A stretch of 64,000 bases of DNA from Streptococcus equinus (lineage in GTDB: Bacteria > Bacillota > Bacilli > Lactobacillales > Streptococcaceae). The stretch lies in contig NZ_FNKE01000001.1 in the NCBI RefSeq assembly GCF_900101445.1, positions 372,001 to 436,000 on the forward strand. Direction: 5' to 3'. The position numbers were made by a program, and so were the translations under genes. A model generated the notes under the pieces. That model was given only the letters and a program-made list of their open reading frames with translations. It was not told the DNA's origin and did no database searches. Shown in pieces: positions 43,739 through 55,765 of this stretch. Position 1 is the first letter of the stretch; every line of letters starts with the position of its first letter.

Positions 43739-44419
43739 ATGTATGCAATAGAAATGAAAGCAGATGCCATGTTGCCACGCGAACGATTGAGAGATTTAGG
43801 TGCCGAGCAATTAAGTAATCAAGAATTATTGTCCATTTTACTACGAACAGGTACCAAGACAAGACCAGTTTTAGAAGTAGCTAATGATATTTTAAAACAC
43901 ATAGATACACTTGCTGACTTTCAGCATTTATCCTTACAAGAATTGCAAAGAATAAAAGGAATTGGCTATGTCAAATCCATTGAAATCAAAGCAATGATTG
44001 AACTATCAAAGCGCATCAGTAAAGCAGAGTATATTCAAAAAGAACGCATCATGAGTAGTGAACGCTTGGCTAGAAAGATGATGTTAGAGTTGAGCGACCA
44101 AAAGCAGGAGCATTTGGTGGCGATTTATTTGGATACTCAAAATCGCATTATCGAACAACGGACGATTTTTATTGGTTCGGTTCGTCGTTCAATCGCTGAG
44201 CCTCGCGAAATTTTATATTACGCTTGTAAAAATATGGCAACTTCGGTGATTATTGTTCACAATCACCCATCTGGTTCCCCAGCACCAAGTGAAAATGATT
44301 TACGTTTTACCGAGAAAATGAAACGAGCTTGCGATGATATTGGGATAGTTTGTCTTGATCACATTATAGTAGGCAAATACCAATATTATAGTTTTAGGGA
44401 AGAAACTGATGTATTGTAA
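43739..44419 (+). CDS. radC: RadC family JAB-domain protein
   Basis: A 226-aa protein. The N-terminal helix-hairpin-helix part ([38 protein letters not shown]) is followed by an MPN/JAMM metalloprotease-like domain with [19 protein letters not shown]. Despite its name a DNA-repair role is not established. No upstream promoter is evident apart from read-through. Confidence 0.93.
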   Translation: MYAIEMKADAMLPRERLRDLGAEQLSNQELLSILLRTGTKTRPVLEVANDILKHIDTLADFQHLSLQELQRIKGIGYVKSIEIKAMIELSKRISKAEYIQKERIMSSERLARKMMLELSDQKQEHLVAIYLDTQNRIIEQRTIFIGSVRRSIAEPREILYYACKNMATSVIIVHNHPSGSPAPSENDLRFTEKMKRACDDIGIVCLDHIIVGKYQYYSFREETDVL

Positions 44420-44422
44420 AAC

Positions 44423-44453
44423 TAAAAAAAGCCTGAGAGGAAAACTCTCAGAC
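44423..44453 (-). terminator. rex terminator
   Basis: CTGAGAG / CTCTCAG, 7-bp stem with GAAAA loop. On the minus strand it is followed by GCTTTTTTTAG, so it serves rex rather than radC. Confidence 0.8.
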
Positions 44454-44516
44454 AAGAAAAAGTATTCTAATACTAAATGAACTTAGCTAAGCAAAAAGCA
44501 GTTGGATTGCAGTTTG

Positions 44517-45158
44517 TTATTGATTTGATTGACTCATGAAATAAAGAAGTGTCTGTAATTCACTTGTTAAGTCAACGTATTGGACGATGACACCTTTTGG
44601 AACATTTAGGTGAACGGGAGAGAAACTCAAAATACCACGGATACCAGCTTCAACCAAGATATCAGCAACTTCTTGAGCTTTTGTACTTGGAACCGTTAAG
44701 ATAGCTGTTTCGATGCCAGCTTCTTGCGCGTGTTCTTTAAGTGATGAGATACCATAAACTGGAATACCATCTGATGTTTGATGCCCAACAATTTCATTAT
44801 CGTCCGTATCAAAAGCCATAGCAATTTGCATCTTGTTACGATCATGGAAACGGTAGTGAAGTAATGCTCGTCCGATATTACCACATCCGACCAATAAAAC
44901 ATTTGTCGTTGAATGGTCGTTTAGAATATCAGCGAAGAAGTTCATTAATTTTTTGACGTCATAGCCGAAGCCACGTCTTCCTAGTTCACCAAAATAGGAA
45001 AAATCTCGGCGAACAGTTGCAGAATCGATTCCCATAGCATCTGCAATTTGTTTTGAGCTTGCTTTTTCGACGTTGTCTGTATTAAAACGTTTAAAAATAC
45101 GATAATACAGCGAGAGTCGCTTAGCTGTTGCTTTAGGAATAGATTTCTCAGTAGTCAC
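44517..45158 (-). CDS. rex: Redox-sensing transcriptional repressor Rex
   Basis: A 213-aa NADH-sensing repressor of fermentation genes. The N-terminal winged helix ([26 protein letters not shown], read in two parts) is followed by a Rossmann domain ([19 protein letters not shown]) and the swap helix at the C-terminus ([15 protein letters not shown]). Confidence 0.95.
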   Translation of the reverse strand: MTTEKSIPKATAKRLSLYYRIFKRFNTDNVEKASSKQIADAMGIDSATVRRDFSYFGELGRRGFGYDVKKLMNFFADILNDHSTTNVLLVGCGNIGRALLHYRFHDRNKMQIAMAFDTDDNEIVGHQTSDGIPVYGISSLKEHAQEAGIETAILTVPSTKAQEVADILVEAGIRGILSFSPVHLNVPKGVIVQYVDLTSELQTLLYFMSQSNQ

Positions 45159-45173
45159 AATACCATCTCCCTT

Positions 45174-45196
45174 TTACTTGTTACATCTATTGTAAC
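45174..45196. promoter_or_regulatory. Inverted repeat upstream of rex
   Basis: TTGTTACA-tctat-TGTAACAA, 8-bp arms, lies 20 bp before the rex start. It is related to but longer-spaced than the Rex consensus TTGTGA-N6-TCACAA. A TTTGTGAAATT half-site follows. Autoregulation is plausible. Confidence 0.4.
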
Positions 45197-45242
45197 AAAA
45201 ACTTTGTGAAATTAAAAACAAATTTTACAAAATAAACTAAAA

Positions 45243-45287
45243 AAACAACTCCAAAGCTAACAAGAAGTAGCTAGGGAGTTGTTTTTG
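45243..45287 (-). terminator. Terminator of the prs/cysteine desulfurase/DUF1831 operon
   Basis: ACAACTCC / GGAGTTGT outer stem with an inner AGCTA/TAGCT helix; T-rich on both sides, so possibly bidirectional. Confidence 0.75.
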
Positions 45288-45291
45288 TTGA

Positions 45292-45639
45292 TTAAGCTTC
45301 TTTCTTAGTGAAAATATCACGTTCAACGAGGCTGTCCATCAAGAAATAGAATTTTTCTTGGAGGATTTTGTTATCTTCAGATTTGAAGATATTAACGAAA
45401 CGAAGCCCTGATTTGTCAGTGATGCTTAGTTTGAAGCCTGTCAAATCTTTGTTGATAGTGATTTTCAATGGGAATCCGTCACCTGAATTAGGGACTTTTT
45501 CCAATAAACGCGTTAATTCGTAATTACCGATACGGTTTTGCGTAAAGGTTGTGTCACGAAGCGTATATTTTTTAATATTATCGCTAATAGCATAGCTGTA
45601 AAGACAGTCTTTTAAAGTGATTTCTTTTTCAAATGCCAT
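45292..45639 (-). CDS. DUF1831 family protein
   Basis: A 115-aa cytosolic protein (MAFEKEITLKDCLYSYAI) of the DUF1831 family, found beside cysteine desulfurase genes in Lactobacillales. It lies 1 bp after the desulfurase stop, so it is co-translated and may assist sulfur transfer; that role is inferred from linkage. Confidence 0.85.
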   Translation of the reverse strand: MAFEKEITLKDCLYSYAISDNIKKYTLRDTTFTQNRIGNYELTRLLEKVPNSGDGFPLKITINKDLTGFKLSITDKSGLRFVNIFKSEDNKILQEKFYFLMDSLVERDIFTKKEA

Positions 45640-45640
45640 C

Positions 45641-46756
45641 CTATTTTCCTACAATTTCTATTAATTTTTTAGCGAGTTCTTGAACTTCTTCGATAGTGTT
45701 GAGTTCTGAGAAGCTAACGCGGATTGATTCAGCCAGACGTGGTGAATCTTCACCATATAGGCTTGCCAAGACGTGACTTGGGTCGACAGTACCAGCAGTA
45801 CATGCAGAACCAGTTGAAACAGCGATACCAGCTAAATCAAGACGAGTTAAGAGAATACCGTTGTTTTGGTTTGGAAAACCAATGTTGAGCACGTGAGGCA
45901 TTGTGTTTTGGCTACCGTTGATGTAATAATTTAAGCCAGAAATAGCATCAAGGAAAGCTTGACGTAAGTCTTGAACATGTTTGTAATTAGCATCTTTGTT
46001 AGCGACAGCGTCTGATAAGGCTTTTGCCATACCAGCAATACCAATCATATTTTCAGTACTTGCTCTGCGTTTTTCTTCTTGTTCACCACCGTGGAGCAAA
46101 TTGTCAAAGTGTTGTGGTGTTGAGTAAAGGATACCGACACCTTTTGGTCCATGGAATTTATGAGCAGAAGCTGAAAGAAAGTCAGCTTTAATCTCTTCAG
46201 GATAAACATCAATTTTTCCGATTGCTTGAACAGCATCAACGTGGAAAGCAGCTTGATGGTCTGAGAGAAGTTCGCCGATTTCTTTAACAGGAAGAAGGTC
46301 ACCAGTTTCGTTGTTTGCAAACATTGTGCTGACTAAAATCGTATCATCACGAAGAGCATCAGCTACTTGTTTAGCAGAAATATGACCATCTTCAGGCTTT
46401 AGGTAAGTAACTTCAAAACCAAAACGTTTTTCCAAATACTCCATTGTATGAAGAACAGAGTGGTGTTCGATAGAAGTGGTAATGATGTGTTTACCTTTTT
46501 CTTGGTTAGCAAGAGCATAGCCTTTGATGGCTGTGTTGTTGCTTTCAGTAGCACCAGATGTAAAGATAATGCGGCGTGGGTCAGTTTTTAAAGCTGAGGC
46601 AATGGTCTGGCGGTAAGAACGCAAACGTTGGTTAGCGTGACGTCCAATCCCATGAATACTTGATGGGTTACCAAAATCGTTGACCATGATTTCTGTCATT
46701 GCATCAATAACAGAAGGTGTGAGAGGGGTAGTTGCAGCATTATCGAGATATATCAT
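45641..46756 (-). CDS. Cysteine desulfurase (NifS/IscS-like)
   Basis: A 371-aa PLP enzyme releasing sulfur from cysteine. The N-terminus is IYLDNAATTPLTPSVI, PLP-Lys is in SAHKFHGPKGVGILY, and the active Cys is in STGSACTAGTVDPSHVL. The short Cys loop is nearer the NifZ/IscS group. No scaffold gene is adjacent; sulfur may go to tRNA thiolation, which is inference. Confidence 0.93.
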   Translation of the reverse strand: MIYLDNAATTPLTPSVIDAMTEIMVNDFGNPSSIHGIGRHANQRLRSYRQTIASALKTDPRRIIFTSGATESNNTAIKGYALANQEKGKHIITTSIEHHSVLHTMEYLEKRFGFEVTYLKPEDGHISAKQVADALRDDTILVSTMFANNETGDLLPVKEIGELLSDHQAAFHVDAVQAIGKIDVYPEEIKADFLSASAHKFHGPKGVGILYSTPQHFDNLLHGGEQEEKRRASTENMIGIAGMAKALSDAVANKDANYKHVQDLRQAFLDAISGLNYYINGSQNTMPHVLNIGFPNQNNGILLTRLDLAGIAVSTGSACTAGTVDPSHVLASLYGEDSPRLAESIRVSFSELNTIEEVQELAKKLIEIVGK

Positions 46757-46764
46757 ATAGTAAA

Positions 46765-47736
46765 TTAATCCTTTTTAGCGTTATATGAGAATAATGGGCT
46801 GAGCGGAGTTTTTTCGTGGATACGAATAATCGCGTCAGCAATCAATTTGCTTGCTGAAAGGTATTTAATGTTCTTAGGCAAGCGTTCGTTAGTAGCGACT
46901 GAGTCAGTTACTAAGATTTCTTTGATAGGAGCAGCATCAAGGCTTTCTGCAGCAGCTCCAGCAAATAGACCGTGACTTGCTACAGCGTAAATTTCAGTGG
47001 CACCATCGCGTTCAACGATTTTAGCTGCTTCAGCAAATGTTTTACCAGTGTTCAAAATGTCATCGATAAGGATTGCTTTTTTACCAGCAACTTCACCAAT
47101 GATGTAACCTTCTTCACGGTGTGCATCATCTTCAGCGTAGTCGATGATAGCGATTGGTGAATCAAGAGTTTGAGCCAAGCTACGAGCACGTTTGATACCA
47201 GAGTTTTTAGGGCTGACAACAACAACGTCTTCACCTTTCAAACCAAGGTCGCAGTAGTATTGAGCAAACAATGGAACAGTAAAGAGGTTATCAACTGGAA
47301 CATCAAAGAAACCTTGTACTTGAACAGCGTGAAGGTCAAGAGTCAAAAGACGGTCAACACCAGCTTTAACAAGCATGTTTGCTACAAGTTTAGCTGTGAT
47401 TGGTTCACGTGATGCAGCGATACGGTCTTGACGTGAGTATCCGAAGTAAGGGATAACGACATTGACAGTGTTGGCGCTGGCACGTTTACAAGCGTCTACC
47501 ATAATCAAGAGTTCCCAAAGGTTGTCATTAACAGGGTAGCTAGTTGATTGGATGATGTAGATATCATCACCACGAACTGTTTCTTCGATGTTAATCATGA
47601 TTTCGCCGTCTGAAAACTTGCGTGTTGACACTTTTCCAAGAGGGACTCCAACTTCGTCCGCAATTTTTTGTGCAATCTCTACGTTAGAAGAAAGAGAAAA
47701 AAGCTTGAATTGTTTGTCGGCGTAATGTTCTGCCAT
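46765..47736 (-). CDS. prs: Ribose-phosphate pyrophosphokinase
   Basis: A 323-aa PRPP synthetase. PRPP loop [18 protein letters not shown], flexible-loop region [20 protein letters not shown] and [20 protein letters not shown] are present. The ribose-5-phosphate-binding stretch reads [17 protein letters not shown] rather than the usual PDHGG form, marking it as the second streptococcal Prs paralogue. It heads the operon with cysteine desulfurase. Confidence 0.94.
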   Translation of the reverse strand: MAEHYADKQFKLFSLSSNVEIAQKIADEVGVPLGKVSTRKFSDGEIMINIEETVRGDDIYIIQSTSYPVNDNLWELLIMVDACKRASANTVNVVIPYFGYSRQDRIAASREPITAKLVANMLVKAGVDRLLTLDLHAVQVQGFFDVPVDNLFTVPLFAQYYCDLGLKGEDVVVVSPKNSGIKRARSLAQTLDSPIAIIDYAEDDAHREEGYIIGEVAGKKAILIDDILNTGKTFAEAAKIVERDGATEIYAVASHGLFAGAAAESLDAAPIKEILVTDSVATNERLPKNIKYLSASKLIADAIIRIHEKTPLSPLFSYNAKKD

Positions 47737-47822
47737 GATATAAATAAACTCCTTTAAAATTAATACTTATATTTTACCAAAAAAACTGAAATAATTCAGC
47801 ATTTTCTAAGGAAAAAGCGTCT

Positions 47823-48392
47823 TTAATTTCGCTTAAGGGTTGCGCTAAAGCGAGCAACTTTGCTTTTAGCATACTTGAAATCAATGTCATGCTGAGCTAA
47901 GAAGTTGTCAAAATCTTTTTTGCCTTTTTCAGCATTTTCAACTTCTAGTTCAAGTTCATAGTCTTTAATATCAGCATATTGATTGCTATCAAGAGCCATA
48001 AGACCAATATCAGTCATTGTTTCGCGGCGTGTTGTCGTCAGACTACCAAAATTTTTAAGGCTTGATAGTTTAACACCATTTTCTTCGATAAGTTTCAAAA
48101 AATCAACTTCTGGAAATTGACCTGATTTGATGATTTCTTTTGCATCAGAAACACTCAAATCATAGTTGTATTCCAAATTACCAACTTCTTTTGGAATTTT
48201 CAGTGTGATTTCTGCGCGATTTGGCAATGTCCGAATGCGAAGAGACATGCGATGTGCTTTCATGTCAAAATTATCTGAATCGAAGTAGTAGTTCGTCTGA
48301 GTGACAGGCGTAACGTGTGAAAGTTGACTGTTCAGACGATTGAATTCGTCTTTAGTGAGTAATGTTTTGTACTCAATTTCAAGGTGTGTCAT
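47823..48392 (-). CDS. CYTH domain protein
   Basis: A 189-aa triphosphate-tunnel enzyme. EIEYKTLL near the N-terminus is the ExExK motif, with SLRIRTLPNRAEITLKIPK and GSLTTTRRETMTDIGLMALD further on. YjbK-like members hydrolyse inorganic or thiamine triphosphate. It is divergent from relQ, a common streptococcal arrangement. Confidence 0.88.
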   Translation of the reverse strand: MTHLEIEYKTLLTKDEFNRLNSQLSHVTPVTQTNYYFDSDNFDMKAHRMSLRIRTLPNRAEITLKIPKEVGNLEYNYDLSVSDAKEIIKSGQFPEVDFLKLIEENGVKLSSLKNFGSLTTTRRETMTDIGLMALDSNQYADIKDYELELEVENAEKGKKDFDNFLAQHDIDFKYAKSKVARFSATLKRN

Positions 48393-48529
48393 AAAATAAT
48401 TTTCCTTTTTTCCTCAATTAGAAATATGGTATAATGGTTTTGTTATATTAATTCTATACAAAAGTCAATTTTTTGACAAGGATTGGTTATGTCTGCGTGA
48501 CAAGCCCATCCCATTAGGAAGGAAATGTG

Positions 48530-49195
48530 ATGGACTGGGAGAAATTTTTAGATCCTTACATACAAACTGTTGGTGAATTGAAGATTAAATTGCGTGGAAT
48601 CCGCAAGCAATTTCGTAAACAAAATCGACATTCACCGATTGAGTTTGTGACTGGTCGTGTGAAATCAGTCGAGAGTATCAAGGAAAAAATGGTGCTACGC
48701 GGGATTAAACCAGAGAACATTGAACAAGATTTGCAAGATATTGCTGGTCTTCGTATCATGGTTCAGTTTGTTGATGACGTTGATGAAGTTTTGGCACTTT
48801 TGCGTAGTCGACACGATATGAAAATCGTACAAGAACGTGATTACATCACGCATATGAAAGCTAGTGGTTATCGTTCATACCATGTTATTGTGGAATATCC
48901 TGTTGATACCATTGATGGTCAAAAAACAGTTCTAGCTGAAATTCAAATTAGGACTTTAGCGATGAACTTCTGGGCAACGATTGAACATTCATTGAACTAT
49001 AAATATAAAGGCGAGTTTCCTGATGAAATTAAAAAACGTTTGGAAACAACAGCAAAAATTGCCCTTGAGTTGGATGAGGAGATGCGAAAAATTCGCGAGG
49101 ATATTAGGGAAGCACAGCTTTTATTTGATCCCGCAAGTCGGAAATTAAGTGATGGTGTAGGAAATAGTGATGACACAGACGAATATTACAGATAA
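48530..49195 (+). CDS. relQ: Small alarmone synthetase RelQ
   Basis: A 221-aa (p)ppGpp synthetase without hydrolase domain. Synthetase motifs are [52 protein letters not shown] and [20 protein letters not shown]. The ATG at 48530 suits the AGGAAGG site better than the GTG one codon upstream. It starts the relQ-nadK-RluA-pta operon with overlapping genes. Confidence 0.94.
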   Translation: MDWEKFLDPYIQTVGELKIKLRGIRKQFRKQNRHSPIEFVTGRVKSVESIKEKMVLRGIKPENIEQDLQDIAGLRIMVQFVDDVDEVLALLRSRHDMKIVQERDYITHMKASGYRSYHVIVEYPVDTIDGQKTVLAEIQIRTLAMNFWATIEHSLNYKYKGEFPDEIKKRLETTAKIALELDEEMRKIREDIREAQLLFDPASRKLSDGVGNSDDTDEYYR

Positions 49196-50006
49196 AGTAA
49201 CACGTGTTGCTATCGTAGCAAACGGGAAATATCAGAGTAGACGAGTTGCCTCAAAGCTTTTTGCGGCTTTCAAGGAAGATAAAGGATTTTATTTGTCTAA
49301 AAAAGATCCAGATATTGTCATTTCCATTGGTGGTGATGGCATGTTGTTGTCTGCTTTTCACACGTATGAAAAGATTCTTGATAAAGTCCGCTTTGTGGGA
49401 ATTCATACCGGTCATCTGGGGTTTTACACCGATTACCGAGATTTTGAAGTAGAAAAGTTAATTGAGAATTTGCGAGTTGATAAGGGGCGTAAGGCATCTT
49501 ATCCAGTTTTGCGAGCTAAAATCACTTTAGATGATGGTCGTGTGGTAAAAGCGCGTGCCCTTAACGAAGTAGCCATCAAACGTATTGAGAAAACAATGGT
49601 TGCTGACGTTGTCATTGATAAAGTGAAGTTAGAACGTTTTCGTGGTGATGGTATTTCGGTATCGACACCGACAGGAAGCACAGCTTACAATAAATCTTTA
49701 GGCGGAGCTATTTTGCACCCAACCATGGAAGCGATGCAGTTGACAGAGATTTCTAGTCTTAACAACCGTGTCTATCGCACCCTTGGGTCATCTGTGATTG
49801 TGCCGAAAAAAGATAAAATTGAAATCATTCCTAAACGTCAAGGCGTTTATACAGTATCAATCGATAACAAAACCATGCATTATAAAAATGTATCTAAAAT
49901 TGAATATTGTATTGACAATAAAAAAATTAGTTTTGTGGCAACACCCTTCCATACAAGTTTCTGGGAGCGCGTGAGAGATGCCTTTATAGGAGAAGTAGAT
50001 TCGTGA
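49170..50006 (+). CDS. nadK: NAD kinase
   Basis: A 278-aa enzyme making NADP. The GGDG motif lies in [15 protein letters not shown], followed by [13 protein letters not shown] and [19 protein letters not shown]. It overlaps relQ by 26 bp; the ATG at 49170 is preferred to the GTG at 49167. Confidence 0.95.
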   Translation: MTQTNITDKVTRVAIVANGKYQSRRVASKLFAAFKEDKGFYLSKKDPDIVISIGGDGMLLSAFHTYEKILDKVRFVGIHTGHLGFYTDYRDFEVEKLIENLRVDKGRKASYPVLRAKITLDDGRVVKARALNEVAIKRIEKTMVADVVIDKVKLERFRGDGISVSTPTGSTAYNKSLGGAILHPTMEAMQLTEISSLNNRVYRTLGSSVIVPKKDKIEIIPKRQGVYTVSIDNKTMHYKNVSKIEYCIDNKKISFVATPFHTSFWERVRDAFIGEVDS

Positions 50007-50893
50007 GATTTGAATTTATTGCGGACCGACGAACAAAAGTAAAAACATTTTTAAAGGGACATGATGTCTCAAAAGGCTTATTAGCCAAAGTTAAATTTAA
50101 AGGTGGTAATATTTGGGTAAATGGCGTTGAGCAAAATGCCATTTATTTATTGGACGTGGGAGATGTGGTGACGATTGAAATTCCTGATGAACAGGAACAT
50201 GAAACCCTTATTCCCGTGAAACACGACCTTGATATTGCCTATGAAGATGATCATTTTTTGATTATCAATAAACCCCATGGTTATGCAAGCATTCCAAGTG
50301 TTTTGCATTCAAATACTATTGCTAATTTTGTCAAATATTACTACATGGAGCAAAATTATCCTAACAAGCAAGTTCACATCGTGACTCGACTTGATAAGGA
50401 TACAAGCGGTTTGATGCTCTTTGCCAAACACGGCTATGCCCATGCTCGACTTGATAAGCAATTACAAAGTAAGACCATTGAAAAACGTTATTATGCCTTG
50501 GTTTCTGGACAAGGTGAACTAGAAGATGAGGGTGAAATCATTGCGCCGATTGCTCGAGATGAAGATAGTATTATCACACGTCGCGTGCATCCGTCTGGAA
50601 AATACGCTCACACAAGTTATCGTGTTGTGGAACGCTTTGGCGATGTGGCTTTGGTAGATATTCGACTTCACACAGGGCGAACTCACCAAATTCGTGTGCA
50701 TTTTTCTCACATTGGTTTCCCGCTTTTGGGAGATGATTTGTATGGTGGCCGCATGGATCTTGGCATTACACGACAAGCGCTTCATTGCCATTATCTACGT
50801 TTTGTAGACCCTTACACAAATAAAGAGATTATCCAAAGTGCAAACTTGACAGATGACTTTGATAGCGTTATCATGAAGCTACAACAAAAATAG
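50003..50893 (+). CDS. RluA-family 23S rRNA pseudouridine synthase
   Basis: A 296-aa enzyme starting at GTG in a GTGA overlap with nadK, behind AGGAGA. The catalytic Asp is in [37 protein letters not shown] is the second family motif. An N-terminal S4-like part ([16 protein letters not shown]) is present. RluD-type specificity is likely but not proven. Confidence 0.92.
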   Translation: MRFEFIADRRTKVKTFLKGHDVSKGLLAKVKFKGGNIWVNGVEQNAIYLLDVGDVVTIEIPDEQEHETLIPVKHDLDIAYEDDHFLIINKPHGYASIPSVLHSNTIANFVKYYYMEQNYPNKQVHIVTRLDKDTSGLMLFAKHGYAHARLDKQLQSKTIEKRYYALVSGQGELEDEGEIIAPIARDEDSIITRRVHPSGKYAHTSYRVVERFGDVALVDIRLHTGRTHQIRVHFSHIGFPLLGDDLYGGRMDLGITRQALHCHYLRFVDPYTNKEIIQSANLTDDFDSVIMKLQQK

Positions 50894-50910
50894 ATGGAAG
50901 GTTAATTTTT

Positions 50911-51909
50911 ATGGGAATTCGATCTTTATTTGGTAGCTTAAGGGAAAAAATTGTTGGTAAAAACCTCAAAATTGTTTTTCCTGAAGGAAATGATGAACGT
51001 GTTCTTCGTGCAGCCGCTCGTTTAAAATTTGAAGGTTTGATTGAACCAATTATTTTAGGAGAAGCTACGGAAGTTCGAGAATTATTGGCTAAATTCGGTT
51101 TTGCTGATCAAAACTATGTGATTATTAACCCGCAAACTTATGATAAGTTTGATGAGATGAAGGAAGCCTTTCTTGAAATCAGAAAAGGTAAAGCAACTCC
51201 TGAAGATGCTGATCGTCTATTGAAAGACGTTAATTATTTTGGTGTCATGTTGGTCAAACTTGGTTTGGCTGATGGTATGGTTTCTGGTGCGATTCACTCA
51301 ACAGCAGATACTGTTCGCCCAGCTCTTCAAATCATCAAAACAAAACCAGGCATTTCCAGAACATCAGGTGTCTTCTTGATGAACCGTGAAAGCACTGATC
51401 AACGTTTTATGTTCGCAGATTGTGCTATCAATATTGATCCGAATGCTCAAGAATTATCTGAAATTGCTTTAAATACTGCTGAAACGGCAAGAATTTTTGA
51501 CATTGATCCAAAGATTGCCATGCTTAGCTTTTCAACAAAAGGAAGTGCAAAAGCACCTCAAGCTGAAAAAGTTCGTGAAGCTACACAACTGGCTAAAGGA
51601 CGTCAGCCTGAATTGGCTATCGATGGTGAATTGCAATTTGATGCCGCTTTTGTTCCAAGTACAGCAGAAGTAAAAGCACCAGATAGTGACGTCGCTGGAC
51701 AAGCAAACGTCTTTATCTTCCCAGACCTTCAATCAGGAAACATTGGCTACAAGATTGCTCAACGTCTCGGTATGTTTGAAGCAATCGGTCCAATTCTTCA
51801 AGGATTGAACAAACCAGTCAATGATTTATCACGTGGTTCAAGTGCAGAAGATATTTATAAATTGGCTATTATCACAGCAGCTCAGGCTGTTGGTGACATG
51901 AACGAATAA
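50911..51909 (+). CDS. pta: Phosphate acetyltransferase
   Basis: A 332-aa enzyme interconverting acetyl-CoA and acetyl phosphate. KIVFPEGNDERVLRAAARL at the N-terminus, SGAIHSTADTVRPALQIIKT, MLSFSTKGSAKAPQAEKV and NVFIFPDLQSGNIGYKIAQR are diagnostic of the short Pta form. It is last in the relQ operon. Confidence 0.96.
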   Translation: MGIRSLFGSLREKIVGKNLKIVFPEGNDERVLRAAARLKFEGLIEPIILGEATEVRELLAKFGFADQNYVIINPQTYDKFDEMKEAFLEIRKGKATPEDADRLLKDVNYFGVMLVKLGLADGMVSGAIHSTADTVRPALQIIKTKPGISRTSGVFLMNRESTDQRFMFADCAINIDPNAQELSEIALNTAETARIFDIDPKIAMLSFSTKGSAKAPQAEKVREATQLAKGRQPELAIDGELQFDAAFVPSTAEVKAPDSDVAGQANVFIFPDLQSGNIGYKIAQRLGMFEAIGPILQGLNKPVNDLSRGSSAEDIYKLAIITAAQAVGDMNE

Positions 51910-51910
51910 T

Positions 51911-51949
51911 AAGAAAGAATCAGTTGGCTGATAACCAACTGACTTTCTT
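51911..51949 (+). terminator. pta terminator
   Basis: AAGAAAG..TCAGTTGG pairs with CCAACTGA.CTTTCTT, 15 bp in total with a small bulge and a 6-nt loop. Confidence 0.75.
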
Positions 51950-51979
51950 ATATACAGAAGAGTATAGAAAGAGAATGAC

Positions 51980-52735
51980 ATGACAAAAATCGCATTAGTA
52001 ACAGGCGCTTCGGCAGGATTTGGAAAAGCTATTGTTAAGAAATTAGTAGCAGATGGTTACCAAGTCATTGCCAGTGCTCGTCGTTTGGAAAAATTGCAGA
52101 GCTTACAAGCAGAACTAGGTAGTGATAAGGTTTATCCTTTGCAAATGGATGTTTCTGAGCCAAAACTCATCGACCAAGCTTTAGGAAGTTTACCAGAAGC
52201 TTGGCAGCAAATTGACCTTTTAGTCAATAATGCTGGGTTGGCACTAGGCTTAGACAAGGCGTATGAGGCAGATTTTACTGACTGGATGACTATGATTAAT
52301 ACTAACATCATCGGTCTAACTTATCTGACACGTCAAGTCTTACCAGACATGGTTAAGCGTAATTCAGGGATGATTATTAACCTTGGGTCAACAGCAGGAA
52401 CTATTCCATACCTAGGTGCCAATGTTTACGGTGCTTCAAAAGCCTTCGTCAAACAATTCTCGCTAAATTTGCGTGCTGATCTTGCCGGTACAAAAATTCG
52501 CGTGACGAATATCGAACCAGGGCTTTGCGAAGGAACAGAGTTTTCAAATGTCCGCTTCAAAGGTGACGATGAACGTGCTGAGAAACTTTACGAAGGAGCG
52601 CATGCTATTACGCCAGAAGATATCGCAAACACCGTTTCTTGGGTGGCTAGTCAGCCAGAGCATGTGAATTTCAATCGTATTGAAATGATGCCGGTATCTC
52701 AAACATACGGTGCCCAGCCTGTTTACCGTGATTAA
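51980..52735 (+). CDS. Short-chain dehydrogenase, YdfG-like
   Basis: A 251-aa NADP-dependent SDR. TGASAGFGKAIVKKL (cofactor site), NNAG, catalytic Ser in INLGSTAGT and YGASKAF (YxxxK) are present, with the NIEPGLCEGTEFSNVRFKGD signature of YdfG 3-hydroxy acid dehydrogenases (serine, 3-hydroxypropionate). No operon partner. Confidence 0.9.
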   Translation: MTKIALVTGASAGFGKAIVKKLVADGYQVIASARRLEKLQSLQAELGSDKVYPLQMDVSEPKLIDQALGSLPEAWQQIDLLVNNAGLALGLDKAYEADFTDWMTMINTNIIGLTYLTRQVLPDMVKRNSGMIINLGSTAGTIPYLGANVYGASKAFVKQFSLNLRADLAGTKIRVTNIEPGLCEGTEFSNVRFKGDDERAEKLYEGAHAITPEDIANTVSWVASQPEHVNFNRIEMMPVSQTYGAQPVYRD

Positions 52736-52745
52736 GAATAAGCAA

Positions 52746-52768
52746 AAAGAGCCTTTGGGCTCTTTTTT
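52746..52768. terminator. Bidirectional terminator
   Basis: AAAGAGCC / GGGCTCTTT with a TTT loop between convergent genes; A tract on one side and T tract on the other. Confidence 0.85.
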
Positions 52769-53162
52769 AATCATCGAAAATAGGATTTGTGCTAGAAGGA
52801 CCAGAAGTGACATCGGACCAGCCAACGATTGCTTGACCAGATTCATTTAGGTAACTTGCCAGAACAGGCTTTAAATCTTGAATAAAAGTGATAACTCCCA
52901 TAAATTCACCAGAGTCATCTTTAACTGCTTGATAAGTTTGAAATAAGATGCGGTCAAATGATTCGGTAGGAATTTGAAAATGGACGGCTTGTTCTGGTGA
53001 TTGTTCAAGACTGGTCCAAACCCATTGTGGTAATTCATTTTCTTCGGGTTCAGAGAAAAAAGAGCCGTCTGAACGATTATTACTATAAATCAGTTTTAAA
53101 TCTTTATCATAAAAACTAGCTCGGTAAGGAATATGAGCCAATAAGTCTTTTACATTTTTCAT
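52767..53162 (-). CDS. PAS-like domain protein
   Basis: About 131 aa from the ATG at 53162 (MKNVKDLLAHIPYRASFYDK); a longer frame from a TTG at 53201 is possible and neither has a good ribosome site. Core strands DKDLKLIYSNNRSDGSFF and AVKDDSGEFMGVITFIQDLK follow the PAS fold, similar to the C-terminal sensor module of DUF438-type proteins. No output domain is attached. The ligand is unknown. Confidence 0.65.
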   Translation of the reverse strand: MKNVKDLLAHIPYRASFYDKDLKLIYSNNRSDGSFFSEPEENELPQWVWTSLEQSPEQAVHFQIPTESFDRILFQTYQAVKDDSGEFMGVITFIQDLKPVLASYLNESGQAIVGWSDVTSGPSSTNPIFDD

Positions 53163-53324
53163 GGTTTTAGCATAGCGATTTTGTATCAGAAATGCAAGCA
53201 AGCTGTCCGAGAGTTGTCAGCTGAAAAAGAGCAGAGGAAAGTATCAGTTTTTCGTAAGATATAACTATCGTTTTACTTGATTTCTTAGTAAAATAGAGGC
53301 ATTAAAAACGAAGAGGACAGTGCT

Positions 53325-54167
53325 GTGAGTAAAATTATTTTTTTAGATGTTGATGGAACCTTGGTCGATTATCACAATCGTATTCCAGAATCTGCTGCGA
53401 TTGCAATTCAACAAGCGCGTGATAATGGGCATAAAGTTTTTGTTTGTACAGGTCGTAGTCGTGCGGAGATGCAGCCAGAATTATGGGAGATTGGACTTGA
53501 TGGCATGATTGGTGGTAATGGTTCATATGTCGAGTACAACGAAGAAGTCATCATGCACCAGATGATTTCAAAAGAAGATTCGAGAGCAATTGTTGATTGG
53601 CTACATGAACGCGGATTAGAATTCTATTTGGAGTCTAATAATGGCTTGTTTGCTTCAGAAAACTTTAAAGAAGCCGCCCGTCCAGTCATGCGAAAGTACG
53701 TTATGCAAAAAGGAAAAACAGCCGCAGAAGTGGAAAACATGGAAGCTGAAGATGCTCTTCATGGCTTGGTTTATGGTGGCGAATTGTACCGTGATGACCT
53801 AAATAAAGTCAGCTTTATTTTGAATTCTTACCAAGATCATTTGGATTCTGCTAAGGCTTTTCCAAACTTAAAAGCAGGAACTTGGGGTGGTCGAGGGGAA
53901 ACGGCTTTGTTTGGCGACCTCGGCGTTAAAGACATTACCAAAGCGCATGCTATTGATGTTATCTTAGAGCATTTGCAGGCTAGTCGTGAGGATACCATTG
54001 CTTTTGGTGATGCCAAAGTGGACATTCCAATGCTTGAGTGTTGTAAGATTGGTGTTTCTATGGGAAATGGTGGCCCAGAAATTCTAGCGATGGCGGATAT
54101 GGTGACTGACGATGTCGAAGAAGATGGTCTTTATAACGCCTTTGCCAAATTAGGTTTGATGGAATGA
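53325..54167 (+). CDS. Cof-type HAD phosphatase
   Basis: A 280-aa haloacid dehalogenase with GTG start behind GAGGAC. Motif I is FLDVDGTLVD, motif II VCTGRSR, motif III/IV DTIAFGDAKVDIPMLECC, with the C2 cap between. Such enzymes dephosphorylate sugar phosphates or cofactors. Confidence 0.9.
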   Translation: MSKIIFLDVDGTLVDYHNRIPESAAIAIQQARDNGHKVFVCTGRSRAEMQPELWEIGLDGMIGGNGSYVEYNEEVIMHQMISKEDSRAIVDWLHERGLEFYLESNNGLFASENFKEAARPVMRKYVMQKGKTAAEVENMEAEDALHGLVYGGELYRDDLNKVSFILNSYQDHLDSAKAFPNLKAGTWGGRGETALFGDLGVKDITKAHAIDVILEHLQASREDTIAFGDAKVDIPMLECCKIGVSMGNGGPEILAMADMVTDDVEEDGLYNAFAKLGLME

Positions 54168-54237
54168 AAATGACTTGAGATAGGAATTGTCAGATTGTTT
54201 ATATTTTGTTTAGATATCTGATATTTGTTGTCATTTT

Positions 54238-55753
<1,516 letters not shown>

Positions 55754-55765
55754 AATAAGAAAAAA

